NCBI RefSeq assembly: GCF_000315625.1
Contig: NW_005434612.1
Coordinates: 205,038 to 269,037, forward strand
Direction of reading: 5' to 3'
DNA: 64,000 nucleotides
Source: Guillardia theta CCMP2712
Taxonomy: Eukaryota > Cryptophyceae > Pyrenomonadales > Geminigeraceae
The number at the start of each line of letters is the position of its first letter. Positions within the stretch are counted from its first letter, which is position 1. Shown piece by piece: positions 22,736 through 34,456 of the stretch. The notes under the pieces are model-generated. The model saw only the letters and a program-made list of their open reading frames with translations, was not told the DNA's origin and did not search any database. Made by a program: the position numbers and the translations under genes.

Positions 22736-25122
22736 ATGGCGTGGGCTCACGGTAGGAGCGCCGGGGCCTTCGCCTTGTCTCTGTTACTCATGGGCGGCGC
22801 CATGGTGGTTCTTCCCATGCTGCTGCAAGTCAAGAGCAAGGAGGGGACGAGAGATGAGCTGCTCGTGCTCAGTGGAAACCCTGCATGGCTTGCCCGCACG
22901 CGCACATCGGTACGTGCATCGCGATCGAGTGAACCCCTTCCCGCTGAGCGTGCACACGGTGACAGGTGGAAGACAAGTTTGCAGATCTTGAGGGCAGGAT
23001 ATTGAGCGAGTGAGATGATCGATGGCATTGTATCCTGACAGCGCTGTGACTACTGTTCGCAGCTCCTCCAAGCAGAACGATCTCCAGTTGGACTCAGATG
23101 CTTGGAGAGACAACCTGAAGAAATCTGTGAGCTGCTACATAGAGGTGCAAGATGATAAACTCAAAATTTCCGTCAACAGGACAAGGAGATGCTGGAGGAT
23201 GTCGAGTCTCTGGAGAAAAAGAGGAGGTTGCCTTCGTTAAATGTCCTCGTGAGCGAGTGCTAATAGACGTGCGCATCAGGAAAGTCGCCGAGCTCGTGGC
23301 ACAAGTGAAGAGGCTGATGCACACACCCGGCCCACCTGGTCAAGATCCTTGCGGAGGAGATCGACAGAGTCTAATGCTCTTGCTTCTTCAGGCCCTCCAG
23401 GCCTTGCAGGCCCAATGGGTCCTCCTGGACTTGATGGCCCCACTGGACCTCCTGGGCAGGTTTGCTTGTCGTCTGTGGCAGATGGAAGTTTCTTGACCTT
23501 GAGAGCTACAGGCGGGACCTCAAGGTTTTCCTGGACGAGAAGTAATGGCCTGTCTACACGTTCACTTGTCTCCCCCCCCCCCCCCCCGCCCTTACAACAC
23601 CTAGCCGTTTGCCTGGGCTATGCTGATATTCCCTCTAGGGGCCTGCTGGTCCTATGGGCGTGCAGGGAGTGCCCGGAAGGTCCGGAGTCAATGGAGCTCC
23701 CGGTCAGTTGCCTGGAGGGATGGGTAGAGTGAGGAAGGGAGGGTTGGAACGAGGGGAGGGGGGCTGGGGGTCCGAAGACAGGAGAAAAGAAACGGAGGAA
23801 AGCAGGGGGCTTCGAGGCAGGCAGGGAGGAAGTGAGACATGCTTCAGGTCCTCGAGGACCCAACGGAAGGTCTGGCCTCAGGGGCCCCGTGGGACCTCGG
23901 GGAGCGATTGGTGCGATTGGCCTGAGGGGCGAGAGAGGGGCGCGAGGCTTGCCTGGCCCTGCGGGAATGAAGGGCACGGACGTGGTTGGGCCCAGGTAGG
24001 GAAGAGGGGAAAAGTCGATGAATGTGCTGGAGAGTGACACGGTTGTCATCAGGGGACCTCCGGGACCCACTGGCCCTCCTGGAAGGTGGGTCGTGTGTTG
24101 CCATAGGCTGCAGCATCTGACGTTCCTGCAGGCAAGGGCCGATGGGCCTTGTGGGTCTCCGTGGCCGACGAGGAGTTCGTGGTCATATCGGACTTCCAGG
24201 ACCAGCAGGTGAGAACACAGCAATGCCACGTCCTTGCCTCTTTCCCCCCTTCGTATCCCTCTCACCTCTTTCTCTGCTTCCATTGTAGTTCCTGGCACTT
24301 GATAATGCTTCTGATTTGCTCTTTTCTCTTCCATTCTAGTCTCCCTTGCCGTCTTTACATCTCCTTACCCATCAGCCCACACTCATTTCCCCTCAAACGT
24401 GCTTCGACACCCTATCGTCTCTAATTTCTTGCTCCAGGTGTTCCGGGTCAAAAAGGAATGCCAGGCTTCATGGGGAGAGAGGGACCGGAGGGTGTACCTG
24501 GCCTCGCGGGCCCGTCCGGCAGGGATGGACAAGAAGGATCTCCTGGTGCCCCTGGCGAGGCAGGCCTGCCTGGTACCTCCGCATGCTCTCCGCCTTGTCA
24601 CCGGCGCATTGACATGTCTGCCTTCCAGGAGCCCAGGGACCTCCGGGTGTCGCTGGTATACCGGGAACTGGAGGGCCGATGGGAGCCACCGCTGGGAACG
24701 GCCCTGCTGGTGTGCAAGGGACGGCAGGGACTGGAGGAGCTGCAGGGTCGGAAGGTCCCGGCGGTGCCGCCGGAGCGAACGGATCGCCGGGGGCCTCAGG
24801 ACAGCATGGAGCTACCGGTTGATATTCCGTTGAAACCGCCATCAGGCTGCTGACCCTGACGCGCAGGAACTCCCGGCGCGAACGGCGCACCAGGAACTCC
24901 AGGTGAGGATGCTTGCTGTCTGTAACTTGTGCGGGAGGTGGACATGTGGTAGCTGCTAAGATGCGGTTGTTGTCTGTGTTGTGGAGAATTGTAAGCGTAC
25001 GAGCGGAGGTTCTGAGAGCGATGGATGCAGGTGCTTCTGGAGCGAACGCCGACACTGCCTCGCACCTTCCACATCCACCCTGGAGGGACGGAGGAGAATC
25101 TGAGGCGAAGAAAAGGCGATGA
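22736..25122 (+). CDS. Membrane-anchored collagen-like protein
   Basis: The first exon (22736-22909) encodes a hydrophobic anchor, [20 protein letters not shown], near the N-terminus, implying a type II membrane protein or signal anchor. Short charged exons follow ([20 protein letters not shown], about 23061-23126; [16 protein letters not shown], about 23180) and a helical piece [15 protein letters not shown] that could nucleate trimers. From about 23325 exons encode uninterrupted Gly-[96 protein letters not shown] and more, ending in [13 protein letters not shown] and a charged tail with TGA at 25120-25122. Most introns in this part fall after the first base of a Gly codon, so exons stay in phase. 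It should form a triple helix outside the plasma membrane or in the secretory lumen (inference). Confidence 0.85.
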
Positions 25123-25360
25123 GGGGGGAGTGAAAGTGTCCGGCGGGAATGAAATGCCAGTGCGGCAATAGACTAGCAACTGCGACTGCAACGTTTTTTA
25201 TGTGAAGTACAACTTGTGTAACATCGATTCTCTTGCACGATGGTGACAAGTCATGCAAGCAAGAGAGGCAGGATGATCCCAAGGAGACGGTGACTGAAAA
25301 ATGCATCGCAGGCAACATCACCAAGCTCGCTATGGCTTCAGCCCGACCCTTCCCAGCTTC

Positions 25361-26685
25361 TTACATCTTGCTTCTCTTTCCAGCTGAGATGATAGAGATG
25401 CAAGCTGCATGATTGGGGTAGCCGCCGGCTTCAGGTGGAGCCTTGAGGGCAAACTTAGGTGAGTGAAGCTGCGCAACTTCGAGCGCGGTCTTTCCGTGCT
25501 TGTTCCTCAACATCAAGTCGGTCCCTGCATCTACCAGCACTTGACACACCTGTCACATGCGTCAAATACACGATCCGCCAAGCAGGAGACTCTTACGTCT
25601 GCATGGCCGAACTTCGCGGCATCGTGGAGAGCAGTGTCACCGAAGATGTCCTGGACGTTGGGGTCGATCTTGCAGTCGTTGACCAGGAACGAGATGAAGG
25701 GTTTGGGGTGGCCCCAGAATGCAGCCTTGTGGAGAGCGGTTCTTCCTGACGTCGGTTCTACAGCTTTCACATCTGCCAGCCCACCCTTTGCAAGCTCCTT
25801 GCATGGAAGAATGGCTCCGTGCATTGCATACTCTCTGAACTCCATGCTCGCCTTCGCACGCCCTGAGACCTTCTCGTCTTGGTTGAAGGGGTTGCATCGA
25901 GGAGGGCAGCCAAGGCTAATCAGCTTCGCATATGCCTTGGCGAACTCCTCGAAGAATAGCTTCTCGTCCTTGGCAAACTGGACGGTGTACTTCTTGAAGG
26001 AAGGATCCTGAATGAGAGCCAGGTCTGTCGGAAGCATACCCAGAGTCCCAGTCTCCACGTCAGTGTACATTTTCTTCCCTGCCCAGTCCTTCAGCTTCCA
26101 GGTCTTCTCAACAAGGTGCTTGTAGTAGTCGTTGTTGAACTTGAGCGGCGTGTGCGTCCATGGCCCGTCGTACCCGCTCCTGATCTCGTGCATTCTGCCA
26201 AGAGTGTGGCCGCCAGACAAGGCGACAATCTCCTTGTCGTCGAAGCCCATCCTGTTGAAGACTTGACGAAGGTGGTCAGCTCCTTGAGATGCGTCAGGAA
26301 GGCGACCATTGGGTGGGACTCGCACAGGCTTCTCATCGTCTCTCCTCCCGAACTTGAACGGGATCTTGGGTCCTCCAAGGAATTCGATGGCGGCGCAGCC
26401 GGCAAACGCCCAGAGGTCAGCCTGGGATATCTCGGGATGGTTCTCCTTGATAGGAAGGAGGAGGTCTCTGATGATGGACAGGCCCTTGTTCGCCTCGTCG
26501 TAGACTTGTGGCTCAAACCTCATGGTACCCCCATCGCTCCCCCCACTGCCATCCCTTTTGTCGTACGTCCCAGCGGCATGCCAGGCAATCCTCATAGCGA
26601 TTGGGCAGGCATTCACCTTCTGATTGATCAGCGCCTGACGGATCTCGCTCTTGAGCGCATCATCGTTCACAACTGTCCCCTCCAT
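25361..26685 (-). CDS. Ascorbate-peroxidase-type haem peroxidase fused to ankyrin repeats
   Basis: Class I haem peroxidase followed by ankyrin repeats. The ATG at 26685 gives about 425 residues; the frame is open to 26715 but without an ATG there. Distal haem residues are in MRIAWHAAGTYD (Arg32, Trp35, His36). The proximal His is in VALSGGHTLGR (about His160). GYDGPWTHTPLKF carries the Trp typical of this class, and ALIQDPSFKKY the family's late signature. After about residue 290, ankyrin repeats follow: SGRTALHKAAFWGHPKPFIS, FGDTALHDAAKFGHADV and NKHGKTALEVAQL. One 47-base intron (25550-25596) splits the second from the third repeat with phases intact. The enzyme should reduce H2O2 with ascorbate or cytochrome c. 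The residues listed do not settle which donor is used. No clear targeting peptide is visible. Confidence 0.92.
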
Positions 26686-27517
26686 GTTGGTTTTGTCTTG
26701 TCCTGCACCTGCCAAGAAGTTCTAACAGCCGAGTTTGTCCTGTTGGGAAACTGTCCACCAAGATGCTCTCTGCTTGCAGATGACCGTAAAGCTGCAGGAT
26801 CTTTCTCTTGTGTGTACGTTGAAGAGCTTACAGTCGTGTTCTCCTTCTAACTTACCCCACACGTGCTGACATCGTTGCCTCTCCTCTCCTACGATGCAGC
26901 AAGGGCGCAAGGTTGTGGCTCCAGCAAGGACCCCCTCCTAGACAATCCCGTCCGATAGATGAAGTACCCCTACTTATGCTAAGGAAGAAGTCAGCCAGAG
27001 GTCAATACCCTTACCTCTATGTAATGGAGACGCACTCGAGAAATCGAGGATCCTGTAGTGCACTGTGAGACCAATGCTTGGTACTCATCACGTTGTGAGG
27101 GGTAGTGTCACTACCCCCACCCCCAGACGTGATTTACGACCATGAGCAAATGAGGATCATAACCTTTTGAAGGTAAGTAACTTTGAAAGTTTTCGTGTGA
27201 AACTCGAGCGGAAAGTTTGGGAGTTAAACTTGAAATGTTCCGCCAGCTGCCGCTGCATGCTCATGCGGGGGGGAGGGAGGGCGGCTGTGCAGCAGGAGCA
27301 GGAGCATGATCAGGAGCAGGAGCAGGATCAGGGGAAGGAGCAGGAGCAGGAGTGTTGTAGAAAGAACATGAGGAGCAGACCTACGAAGTTCTGGTGATGA
27401 AGGCGGGAAAGGAAGAGGGGGTGAAAGAGAGGGGTTCGAGGATGATGATGAGAGTGAGGGGATGGTGCATTCAGTTTGAGGCTGTTCGGATGGTGATATG
27501 AACTTGAGCTGGTCAGG
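26686..27517. other. Divergent intergenic region with C-rich element and hairpin
   Basis: Lies between the starts of the peroxidase gene (minus) and the UPF3 gene (plus), so it should contain both promoters. 26935-27160 is of the ACCCCTACC type. A perfect inverted repeat with 9-base arms (GGGGTAGTG / CACTACCCC) sits at 27099-27117. A GGAGCA-type hexamer tract lies at 27288-27352. Confidence 0.6.
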
Positions 27518-28906
27518 ATGCCGCAATCCGAGCATCACCACCACCCAAGGGCCAAACTGAAGGTCTGGATCAGAGGACTACCTCCAGCGATGACAGAAGA
27601 AGAGTTCAAGGAGGTATGCATGTACTTGCTCCCGGATGTGCTGGCTGAACGTCCCCTTTCAAGCTTCTTGAGAGCATAACTCCTCCCAACAACAAGAGCA
27701 TCGATTGGCAAAGGCTCGTGCCTGCCAACAAGCGGGTATGCGAACATTGATGATGCCATGATGGCTTCTTGGAATGGTGAGAGGAGTACCTCTAGGTGCC
27801 GACCACCACAGCCTATCTTCACTTCTCAAACGAAGAAGCGTTGTTCGGCCTATTTTCAAAGCTGGATGGCCACAAATTCATCGATGCGAAGGGGAGGGAG
27901 TACCGGGCCTTGATTGAGTATGCGCCATATCAGAAGATCCCCAGGAAGAAAGTCATCGACAAGAGAGAGGGAACGATCGAAAAGGATGCTGACTTTATAG
28001 CCTTCCAAGAGAAGCTCGAGAGCGAACTTAACATGAAGGTTTCCATTTGGCACCACTAGCTTCAGACCTCATCTCCGGGTGTTGACAGGTGGAGTCAGCT
28101 GAGGCATGGCTGGAGCGCAGGGAGCAGGAGGCACAGGCTGCAAAGGTATCATCCCCCTCCCTTCCTCTCGCCCCCAACCATCGTCCTGTGCTGGTTCGTG
28201 TGGAGGGCCCTGACAGGATCGTCTCAAGGCTCTGCTGTCTGCGGAAGGAGAGAACGGGGTTGTAGTCCACGAGGTTGTGCACACTCCTCTGCTCGACTAC
28301 CTCCGAGAGAAGAAAGAAAGAGACCAGCGGTGAGTGTCTAGCGTGACTGCGCCGTGACTGGATCGGCCGATGACAGCCTTGCAGCGATCGCTCCAAGAAG
28401 CGAGACGAGGAGCGCAGGAGGAAGGCAGACGAGGAGCGGCAACGGAGGATGGGGCGATCGTCTGACAGGAAGCGACGGGGTGAGGTTGAGTCCTGCTGCC
28501 CTGCCCGCTCACGCTGCTCCTGCAGGCCATCAAGGGCAAGGTCCTGCTCCTGGAGTCCGGCAAGGAGGACAAGGTACTGACTTCTCTTCCCCTGTTGAGT
28601 GTTTTGCCCGTCCGATCGCTTTGCTGGGCGACTGATCTGCGTTGCACAGAGCCGTCAGACCTGGTGCAAGGGCAGCCTGTGGCGGCTGGAAAGTCCAGGA
28701 GCGGCCAGACTCCCCGGCAATCTCACCCGTCCGAAGGGCAAGGAGAAGCAGCTGCTCCAAACAGCGCGAGACCCGTCAAGGTTCCCGGGGAAGGAGGCAA
28801 GCCGAAGGGAGGGCAGGAGGGAGGCCCGCCACGTGGACGAGGACGAGGAAAGTCGGCAAATGCGCAAGGAAACCCAGGCAACCAGGCAGAAGGAGGAGGT
28901 GAGTGA
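27518..28906 (+). CDS. UPF3: UPF3-type nonsense-mediated decay factor
   Basis: UPF3 links the exon junction complex to UPF2/UPF1 in nonsense-mediated mRNA decay. Exons with matching phases: 27518-27613 (LKVWIRGLPPAMTEEEFKE), 27664-27735 (LLESITPPNNKSIDWQRLVP), 27796-28038 (AYLHFSNEEALFGLFSKLDG, then KFIDAKGREYRALIEYAPYQ), 28089-28145 and 28217-28329 (TPLLDYLREKKERDQ). Together these form the Smg4/UPF3 RRM-like domain, with the YPAIVEFAP-type strand present as YRALIEYAPYQ. Downstream exons are basic and Arg/Gly-rich (about 28368-28460, then up to GPPRGRGRGKSANAQ before a stop at 28906); their splicing phase is unclear. The start ATG gives MPQSEHHHHPRAK before the domain. Confidence 0.88.
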
Positions 28907-29190
28907 TCAGAAGCAGCATCTGAGGTGGCTGAAGTGCTGCACAGGACGAGGCCGTGGAGGGCACGCGGCGAGGGGGGCAGGAGGAAGACCGCAGGGTGTG
29001 TATCGGCCGCGGTCTATGAGGGGAGAAAAAGGAGAGGGTGGGCATGCAGGGCAAGGATAAGTTGATAGCTTGTTGGTTATGAATAGTTGTGAGTAAGGCA
29101 ATAACGGACGATTGAAGGAGGAAGAGGTTAGGAAACAATCTGCACGTGCAGGAGAGAGAGAGTCCAGCTGGAGTCTGCAAGCAGGCGTCT

Positions 29191-30401
29191 TCAAGCATGG
29201 ATGAGGCGGTTCAAGTATCGAAGGGTGACAGCTCCTCCTCCAAAGGGCACACGAAGTTCAGTCACACTGCTCGTGGCGCGTCAAGAAAGCAGAGGAGGAG
29301 GGAGGGGAGGGCAAGACCTGACGTTGTCCGTATGAAGGTTGAAGCATTCAAGCAGCTCCTCGTTGAGATTTCCTCTCTGCCAGTCTCGTCAGACACATTG
29401 AGCAGGAAGACGGGGAGGAGAGGGGAAGAGAACGAGGGGCAAGAGGAAAGGGGGGAGGGGGAGCAGGGGGAAAGTGGAAAGGGGGGAGAAGAGGGGGGCA
29501 ACTACGAGTATGAACAAGGCCTTGATGAGATGGTCGATGAAATCCGCGTGCATCACGATGAGCATGACCTGCTGACCTCTCAGCTGCACCAGCGCGTGAG
29601 GATGAACGACAAACAGACGGACCGGATCCCGAGAAGCAGCCTCCTCCTTGAGCTGGAGGGAGAGCACCCAGTCGGCTGCCCGACGGGCCCTCTTAGGCAC
29701 CTCGCTCTCCTCCTCCCTCCCTGCTCGCCTGTCCCACTCTCCCTCGGGGAGAAGAGACGTGTCGTAGCCGAACTGCTCCTCGATCTCCTGCTTGGTTAGC
29801 GCCTTGCCGGGCCCGCAAACTCCTGCCACCGCCCTGCCGTAGATCCCTCCGCTCTCATGGAAGTCCGGGTGAACGAGGCAGCTGCCCCCAAACTTGTCGA
29901 CCAGCGGCTTCGCTGTCTGCAAGGCTCTCTTCATAGGGCTGCAGAGGAGGGAAACTCGCTCTCCTTCAAGCTCGGGGTAGAGCCTGGACGCTAGCATCTC
30001 GGCCTCTACCTCCCCTCGCTGCGAGAGGGGAGGATCATCCGATCGCTCGCTGAACCATCGCTCCCTCCCTTCCTCCCTGGCATCGAACAAGTCAGAGGAG
30101 GGAGGGGGTGATGTATGCTGAGACGTACAGAGAGATCGAGTCAGACTTGCGCTTCCCCTCAAGCTCCTGCCAATCAAAGACAAGTCAGCAAGAGGACGTG
30201 CCGGTACAGCCAGGGGATACCTCCATAAGGACGTTGTTCGTGGACTGTCCATGGCGGACGAGGATGAGCCGGAGGGCGGGGGTGATGGGGGAGGAAGAGG
30301 AGGAGGAGAGTCGGAGAGCCCTGGGAACGCCTGGCTCTGCGTAGGACGAGGCGCTCGCCATGGATGCGAACGCGAGCAGGGGGTATAAAGGTGCCGCCAT
30401 C
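29191..30401 (-). CDS. Histidine phosphatase (phosphoglycerate-mutase-like)
   Basis: Two-His phosphatase superfamily, acting through a phospho-His. The ATG at 30401 is followed by a hydrophobic/Ala-rich start (PLYPLLAFASMASASSY) that may be a signal or transit peptide. The catalytic motif is LILVRHGQSTNN. Exons continue with ELEGKRKSDSISL, then ERWFSERSDDPPLSQRGEVE, LLCSPMKRALQTAKPLVDKF and HPDFHESGGIYG, the last matching the family's substrate-loop position. The second His motif is VMLIVMHADFIDHLIKALF. The C-terminal exons give ECFNLHTDNV joined to SVTELRVPFGGGAVTLRYLN with a stop at 29191-29193. Several short GT-AG introns are needed, including one overlapping the frame-open stretch before the VMHADF block. 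The substrate is unknown; sugar-phosphate or small-molecule phosphatase activity is typical. Confidence 0.85.
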
Positions 30402-30513
30402 GGCAATTTAGCTCGGAATTTGGTTATTTTAGTTAAAACTCAGCTAAATATAATAGATTTGGATTGAAATTAGACTGAATGCGGGTAATGTAAGTGGAAA
30501 GACGTTAAAATTA

Positions 30514-30927
<414 letters not shown>

Positions 30928-30997
30928 TCAATGGGATGATGAAGTAGATGATCCAACGAACAAGCGAGATCGACAACACTTCCCTCCAAACAAAACC

Positions 30998-33553
30998 ATG
31001 GAGCTGGAGCATGAACACACAAGGGCAGCTGAAACAGTCGAAGCTCGCGGCTTCTTCATGGTGGTGGACACAAACTGTTTCCTCGCTTACCTTCCATGGT
31101 TGTCGTGCCTGTCCAAGGCGGCGCTGCACTCGAAGATCAGGCTGGTGGTCCCCTGGATAGTAGCGTGCGAGTTGGATTCCCTGAAGCAGAGACCCAGGTA
31201 CTTGTGCATGCTCTTGTTCTATCACGACCGTGACGCTCTCCTCCGCAGAGCAAACGACGGGAACTTCGAGATAGGAGCTGCCGCCAGGTGCCCAACCTGA
31301 GAGCTCCTGGACCTTGCTCAACGTGTTTGCAGAGCTGCAATTCGCTTCCTCTTCAACGCATTCAAGCATGATCAAGTGCTGGGGCAGGTGATGATATCGA
31401 GCTGTAAACATACTCCTCTCACGCACTCCAGACTGTGTTGCAGGACAAGGATATTGTGGACAGCCACCAGACCAGATTGACCAACGACGATCGTATCATG
31501 CACTGCTGTTTGCAGGTTCTTTCACTTCCCCTCCCCTTCCCCTTTTTCCCCCCCCCCCCCCCCTTTTTTCCTCCCTCCTACCCTGCTCTCAATTCCTCCT
31601 ATCCTCCCCTTCCCCCTCTTGCTCCCCTCCCCCCCCTTCTTCCTCCCTCCCTACTTCCTCTCAATTCCTCGTAGCTTCCCCCTGTACCCCTCTTGCTATC
31701 CTGCAACCAACTCCCCTGGCTCCTTCAGACCCAATGTTGATGTCCACTGGGAAGGTCGGATTGACAATGGGCAGGTGATGAAGAGCCCCTACTGTCAGAA
31801 AGTTCTGCTGCTCTCTGACGACAAGAGCCTGGGTGTGAAGGTTAGTTCGCCTGATCTCAGCTTTCCTGCACGAGTTGACATTTGCTGCAAACAGGGTCTG
31901 ATGAATGGAATCGAGACCTTCACGTTTGCAAACGTCCCCGGCTACATCCGTGACATGGCAATGCAAGGGTTCAAGGTTCCCCATCACTCTCTGCGTATTG
32001 CTGCATGCACACTATATCACTTTTATCCTGTTGTTTCCTTTGCTCTTTCCATCCTTCGTCCTCTGCTCACTTTCTCTCTCTAGCCTCCCCTCCCTTTCTC
32101 CACTGATCTCTCCCAATATTACCACTGTTCCATTACCCCCCACGTGAATCTCAGAGCAGGAAAAGGATTCCATGGACATCGATTACATAGATGGAACTGA
32201 TCCTGTGGGGTGGCTTCCTGTACAGTCATGGTGAGCGTCGAGGAGGAGATCAAGTCGTTGATGTGCCAGCGGGCAGGTTTCAGTCTAACCCTCCCCTCAA
32301 GTTCAAAGGAGGACAGACCCAAGTGAGTCATGCTGGAGATGGTTTGTGGAGAAGACTTGCGTTTGTGACTTGTTTCCTGCTGCAGCTGGTGGCGTCAGTA
32401 GTTGAGAGCCTGAGAAACTCCGGAGGTAGGAGAGGAGGCAAGGAAAGTCTCGCTGCTTGCTTGACGGGGTTGTCCAAAGACAGCTACAAGCAGCCGACGG
32501 AATTGAAATTCCAACCTGAGGGCTATGGGTCATGTCGGACGGAAGAAATCTTTCGAAGGTTCGGATGGCTAGGGTGCAGGATGGACGAGGCTCTGCCGCA
32601 AGCTAATGACGAGGTGACAACAGCACGAGGAGGCAGGACGGCAGGACGTGACTTGCTGCTGCAGCTGTGGAGGGTCCTGAAAGAGATCTGTCACAAGGTC
32701 GTACCAAAGATGGAGAAAGAGCTGCAGAGTCAGCATGGGAGCGCCTGGGATACGGTCGTGAATTGCCCGCAGCCATGGGAGGTAAGTGAGGGAGTGGAGG
32801 TGGAAGAAGGGTAAGAGGGAGGATGCAGGGAGGGAGGGAGGGAGGGAGGGAGGGAGAAGGGCAGGTAGAGGATACTTGAGAGGTTTCTGACTTGCTTGCT
32901 CAGGAAGGGGATGTCCTGCACATACTCAGAACATCATGGCGTACAGTCTTTCAGAAACCTTACGGTAAGATCGGACGGATGAATCTGCTTCCGTGCTCGT
33001 GAGCTCATGCTCTGCAGGACTCTACTTGGATGAGGTTGCATCGCTCCAAGATCTTCTGAGGAAGCTGAGGAGAAAAGCAACCTTGATAGGTGCTGCTCAT
33101 GCCTGCTGGAGGGGAGGACTGATGGTTCAGATGCCTCAGTACACGAGTCCCTCGACTACCTCAACATCCTGTGGACCTTTGTCGAATGCTTTCGACTCGA
33201 GGATAAGGTGAGAGCTGAAAACTCCTTCCCGCTGTGGCTCTTGACCGAGGAATGGGCAGAAAGAGGCTGTCCTCGCCAGCGCCAGGTACATCCTGGATTG
33301 CGTCCGATACCTGGAGCCCAAGGCCGAGTGGGTTTGGACGGGAAGTCTTGACAAGGGAGTGGAATGTCCAGATGATCTTACTGGCGTCCTTTCCATCCTC
33401 CTCCCTGGTGTCGAGGCTTGCCAGATGCCGCTCAGGCCGCCTCCTCCTTCCCCACGGCCCTCGAACGGCTTTCTTCCTCAGCCCAACTCCCAAACTGCTG
33501 GAACCTCTGCCACCTTGCCAGACAATGACGCCGACCACATGTTGATTGAATGA
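30998..33553 (+). CDS. SWT1-like PIN-domain nuclease
   Basis: PIN-domain endonuclease resembling the SWT1 family, which cleaves mRNP in the nucleus during quality control. Exon 1 (30998-31197) has [18 protein letters not shown], with the first catalytic Asp, and [16 protein letters not shown], with the Glu. Exons 31249-31287 and 31333-31387 join across a 45-base intron to give [20 protein letters not shown]. Exon 31444-31515 carries [14 protein letters not shown] (central Asp), and [14 protein letters not shown] (about 31799-31840) supplies the last acidic site. All four PIN acidic positions are present. Later exons are helical ([48 protein letters not shown]), as in the SWT1 C-terminal region. 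The Pro-rich end stops at 33551-33553. Exon borders after 32200 are approximate. Confidence 0.8.
31545..31700 (+). repeat. Polypyrimidine tract within SWT1-like intron
   Basis: A long C/T-rich stretch, with a run of 14 or more C at about 31549-31562, fills the intron after the exon ending at 31515. It may act as an extended polypyrimidine tract, or may just be low complexity. Confidence 0.6.
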
Positions 33554-34456
33554 ACTTGGCAACTTTGAACTCAGCGCCGCACAGCCCGACTCATTTCAGA
33601 GGGCACTGGGGCACTTCAGAACCCGCCGGTGTGCCTGACCGGCCGGCCCGGGGCGGCCACCTGATCGCCGGACTCAGATCGGACTCGATCGGATCATCCG
33701 CGCCGGGTTGACTCAGTGAGGCTAGTCGAAGCCGGAGGCCCGACGGCCGCCAGGCCGCCCGCCGCGGGCTCTGCGGCACTCAGCACAGTGCTGAGGGTTC
33801 CCGGCTGTAAGAATAGGGGTACTTTCATAGGCAAAGGTAGGGGTGGTATTCCACAATGGTAGGAGTTGAAGGTATGAGCGGGGAAGCGGGCCTTTGCTTT
33901 CCCGCTCTTTCCCGCCACTCGCCGAGCCAAATGGCAGCTGAAGGGGAAGGGAAAGAAGCGGGAAGAGAACAGCAGTCGCAGATAAATGCAGAGCAGAGGC
34001 AGTGGAATGAGCACCAAAGATGAGATCATGGAGGAGAGACGAGAAGAGACGAAGCCAGAGTCAGGGGTAGAGTCAGTCAGAGGATGTAAGGGCCATGCTC
34101 GGGGCAGGTATGAAATAGCTGTCACTGCACAAAGGAGGGTGGAAATGTCCATAGCAAGATGAAGGATAGGCTGCAGTTGGGTGATCACCAACTAGACGCA
34201 TGATATGAAAAGATGTCAGGGAGATAGAAGGGACCAGCGCTTACCCAGAAAGAATCGATGCATTCCTTACAACCAACAACTCAAAACTTCCTTGAAACTC
34301 CCCTCCTAGATGCTCCACTGATGAGAAGCAAGAGACATTCGAAATGAGCTTCCACAGAGATCAAACGCGCATCAAAAGCTTCTACTGTGCAACTATTGTG
34401 TGGTGTAGGATTGCTTGAATGTGATTCTGACTCATGTGTACAGTCGATTGGCGGGC
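33554..34456. other. Intergenic region with GC-rich block and short C-rich element
   Basis: 33590-33790 is very GC-rich with many CCGG/GGCC palindromes and GACTCAGTGAG-type words. It is followed at 33808-33860 by TAGGGGTACTTTC and GTAGGGGTGG, a short piece of the G-rich/C-rich repeat. The rest is purine-rich on the plus strand, without a supported gene. Confidence 0.55.

Noticed and set aside
23618-24334. A 238-residue minus-strand frame, Gly/Pro-rich
   Set aside because: It is the complement of the collagen-like exons: GGN-CCN repeats read as Gly/Pro-rich on both strands. The plus strand alone gives spliced Gly-X-Y.
31249-31332. A premature stop (TGA) in the SWT1-like gene
   Set aside because: The stop lies in a 45-base GT-AG intron (31288-31332); splicing restores a continuous PIN domain.
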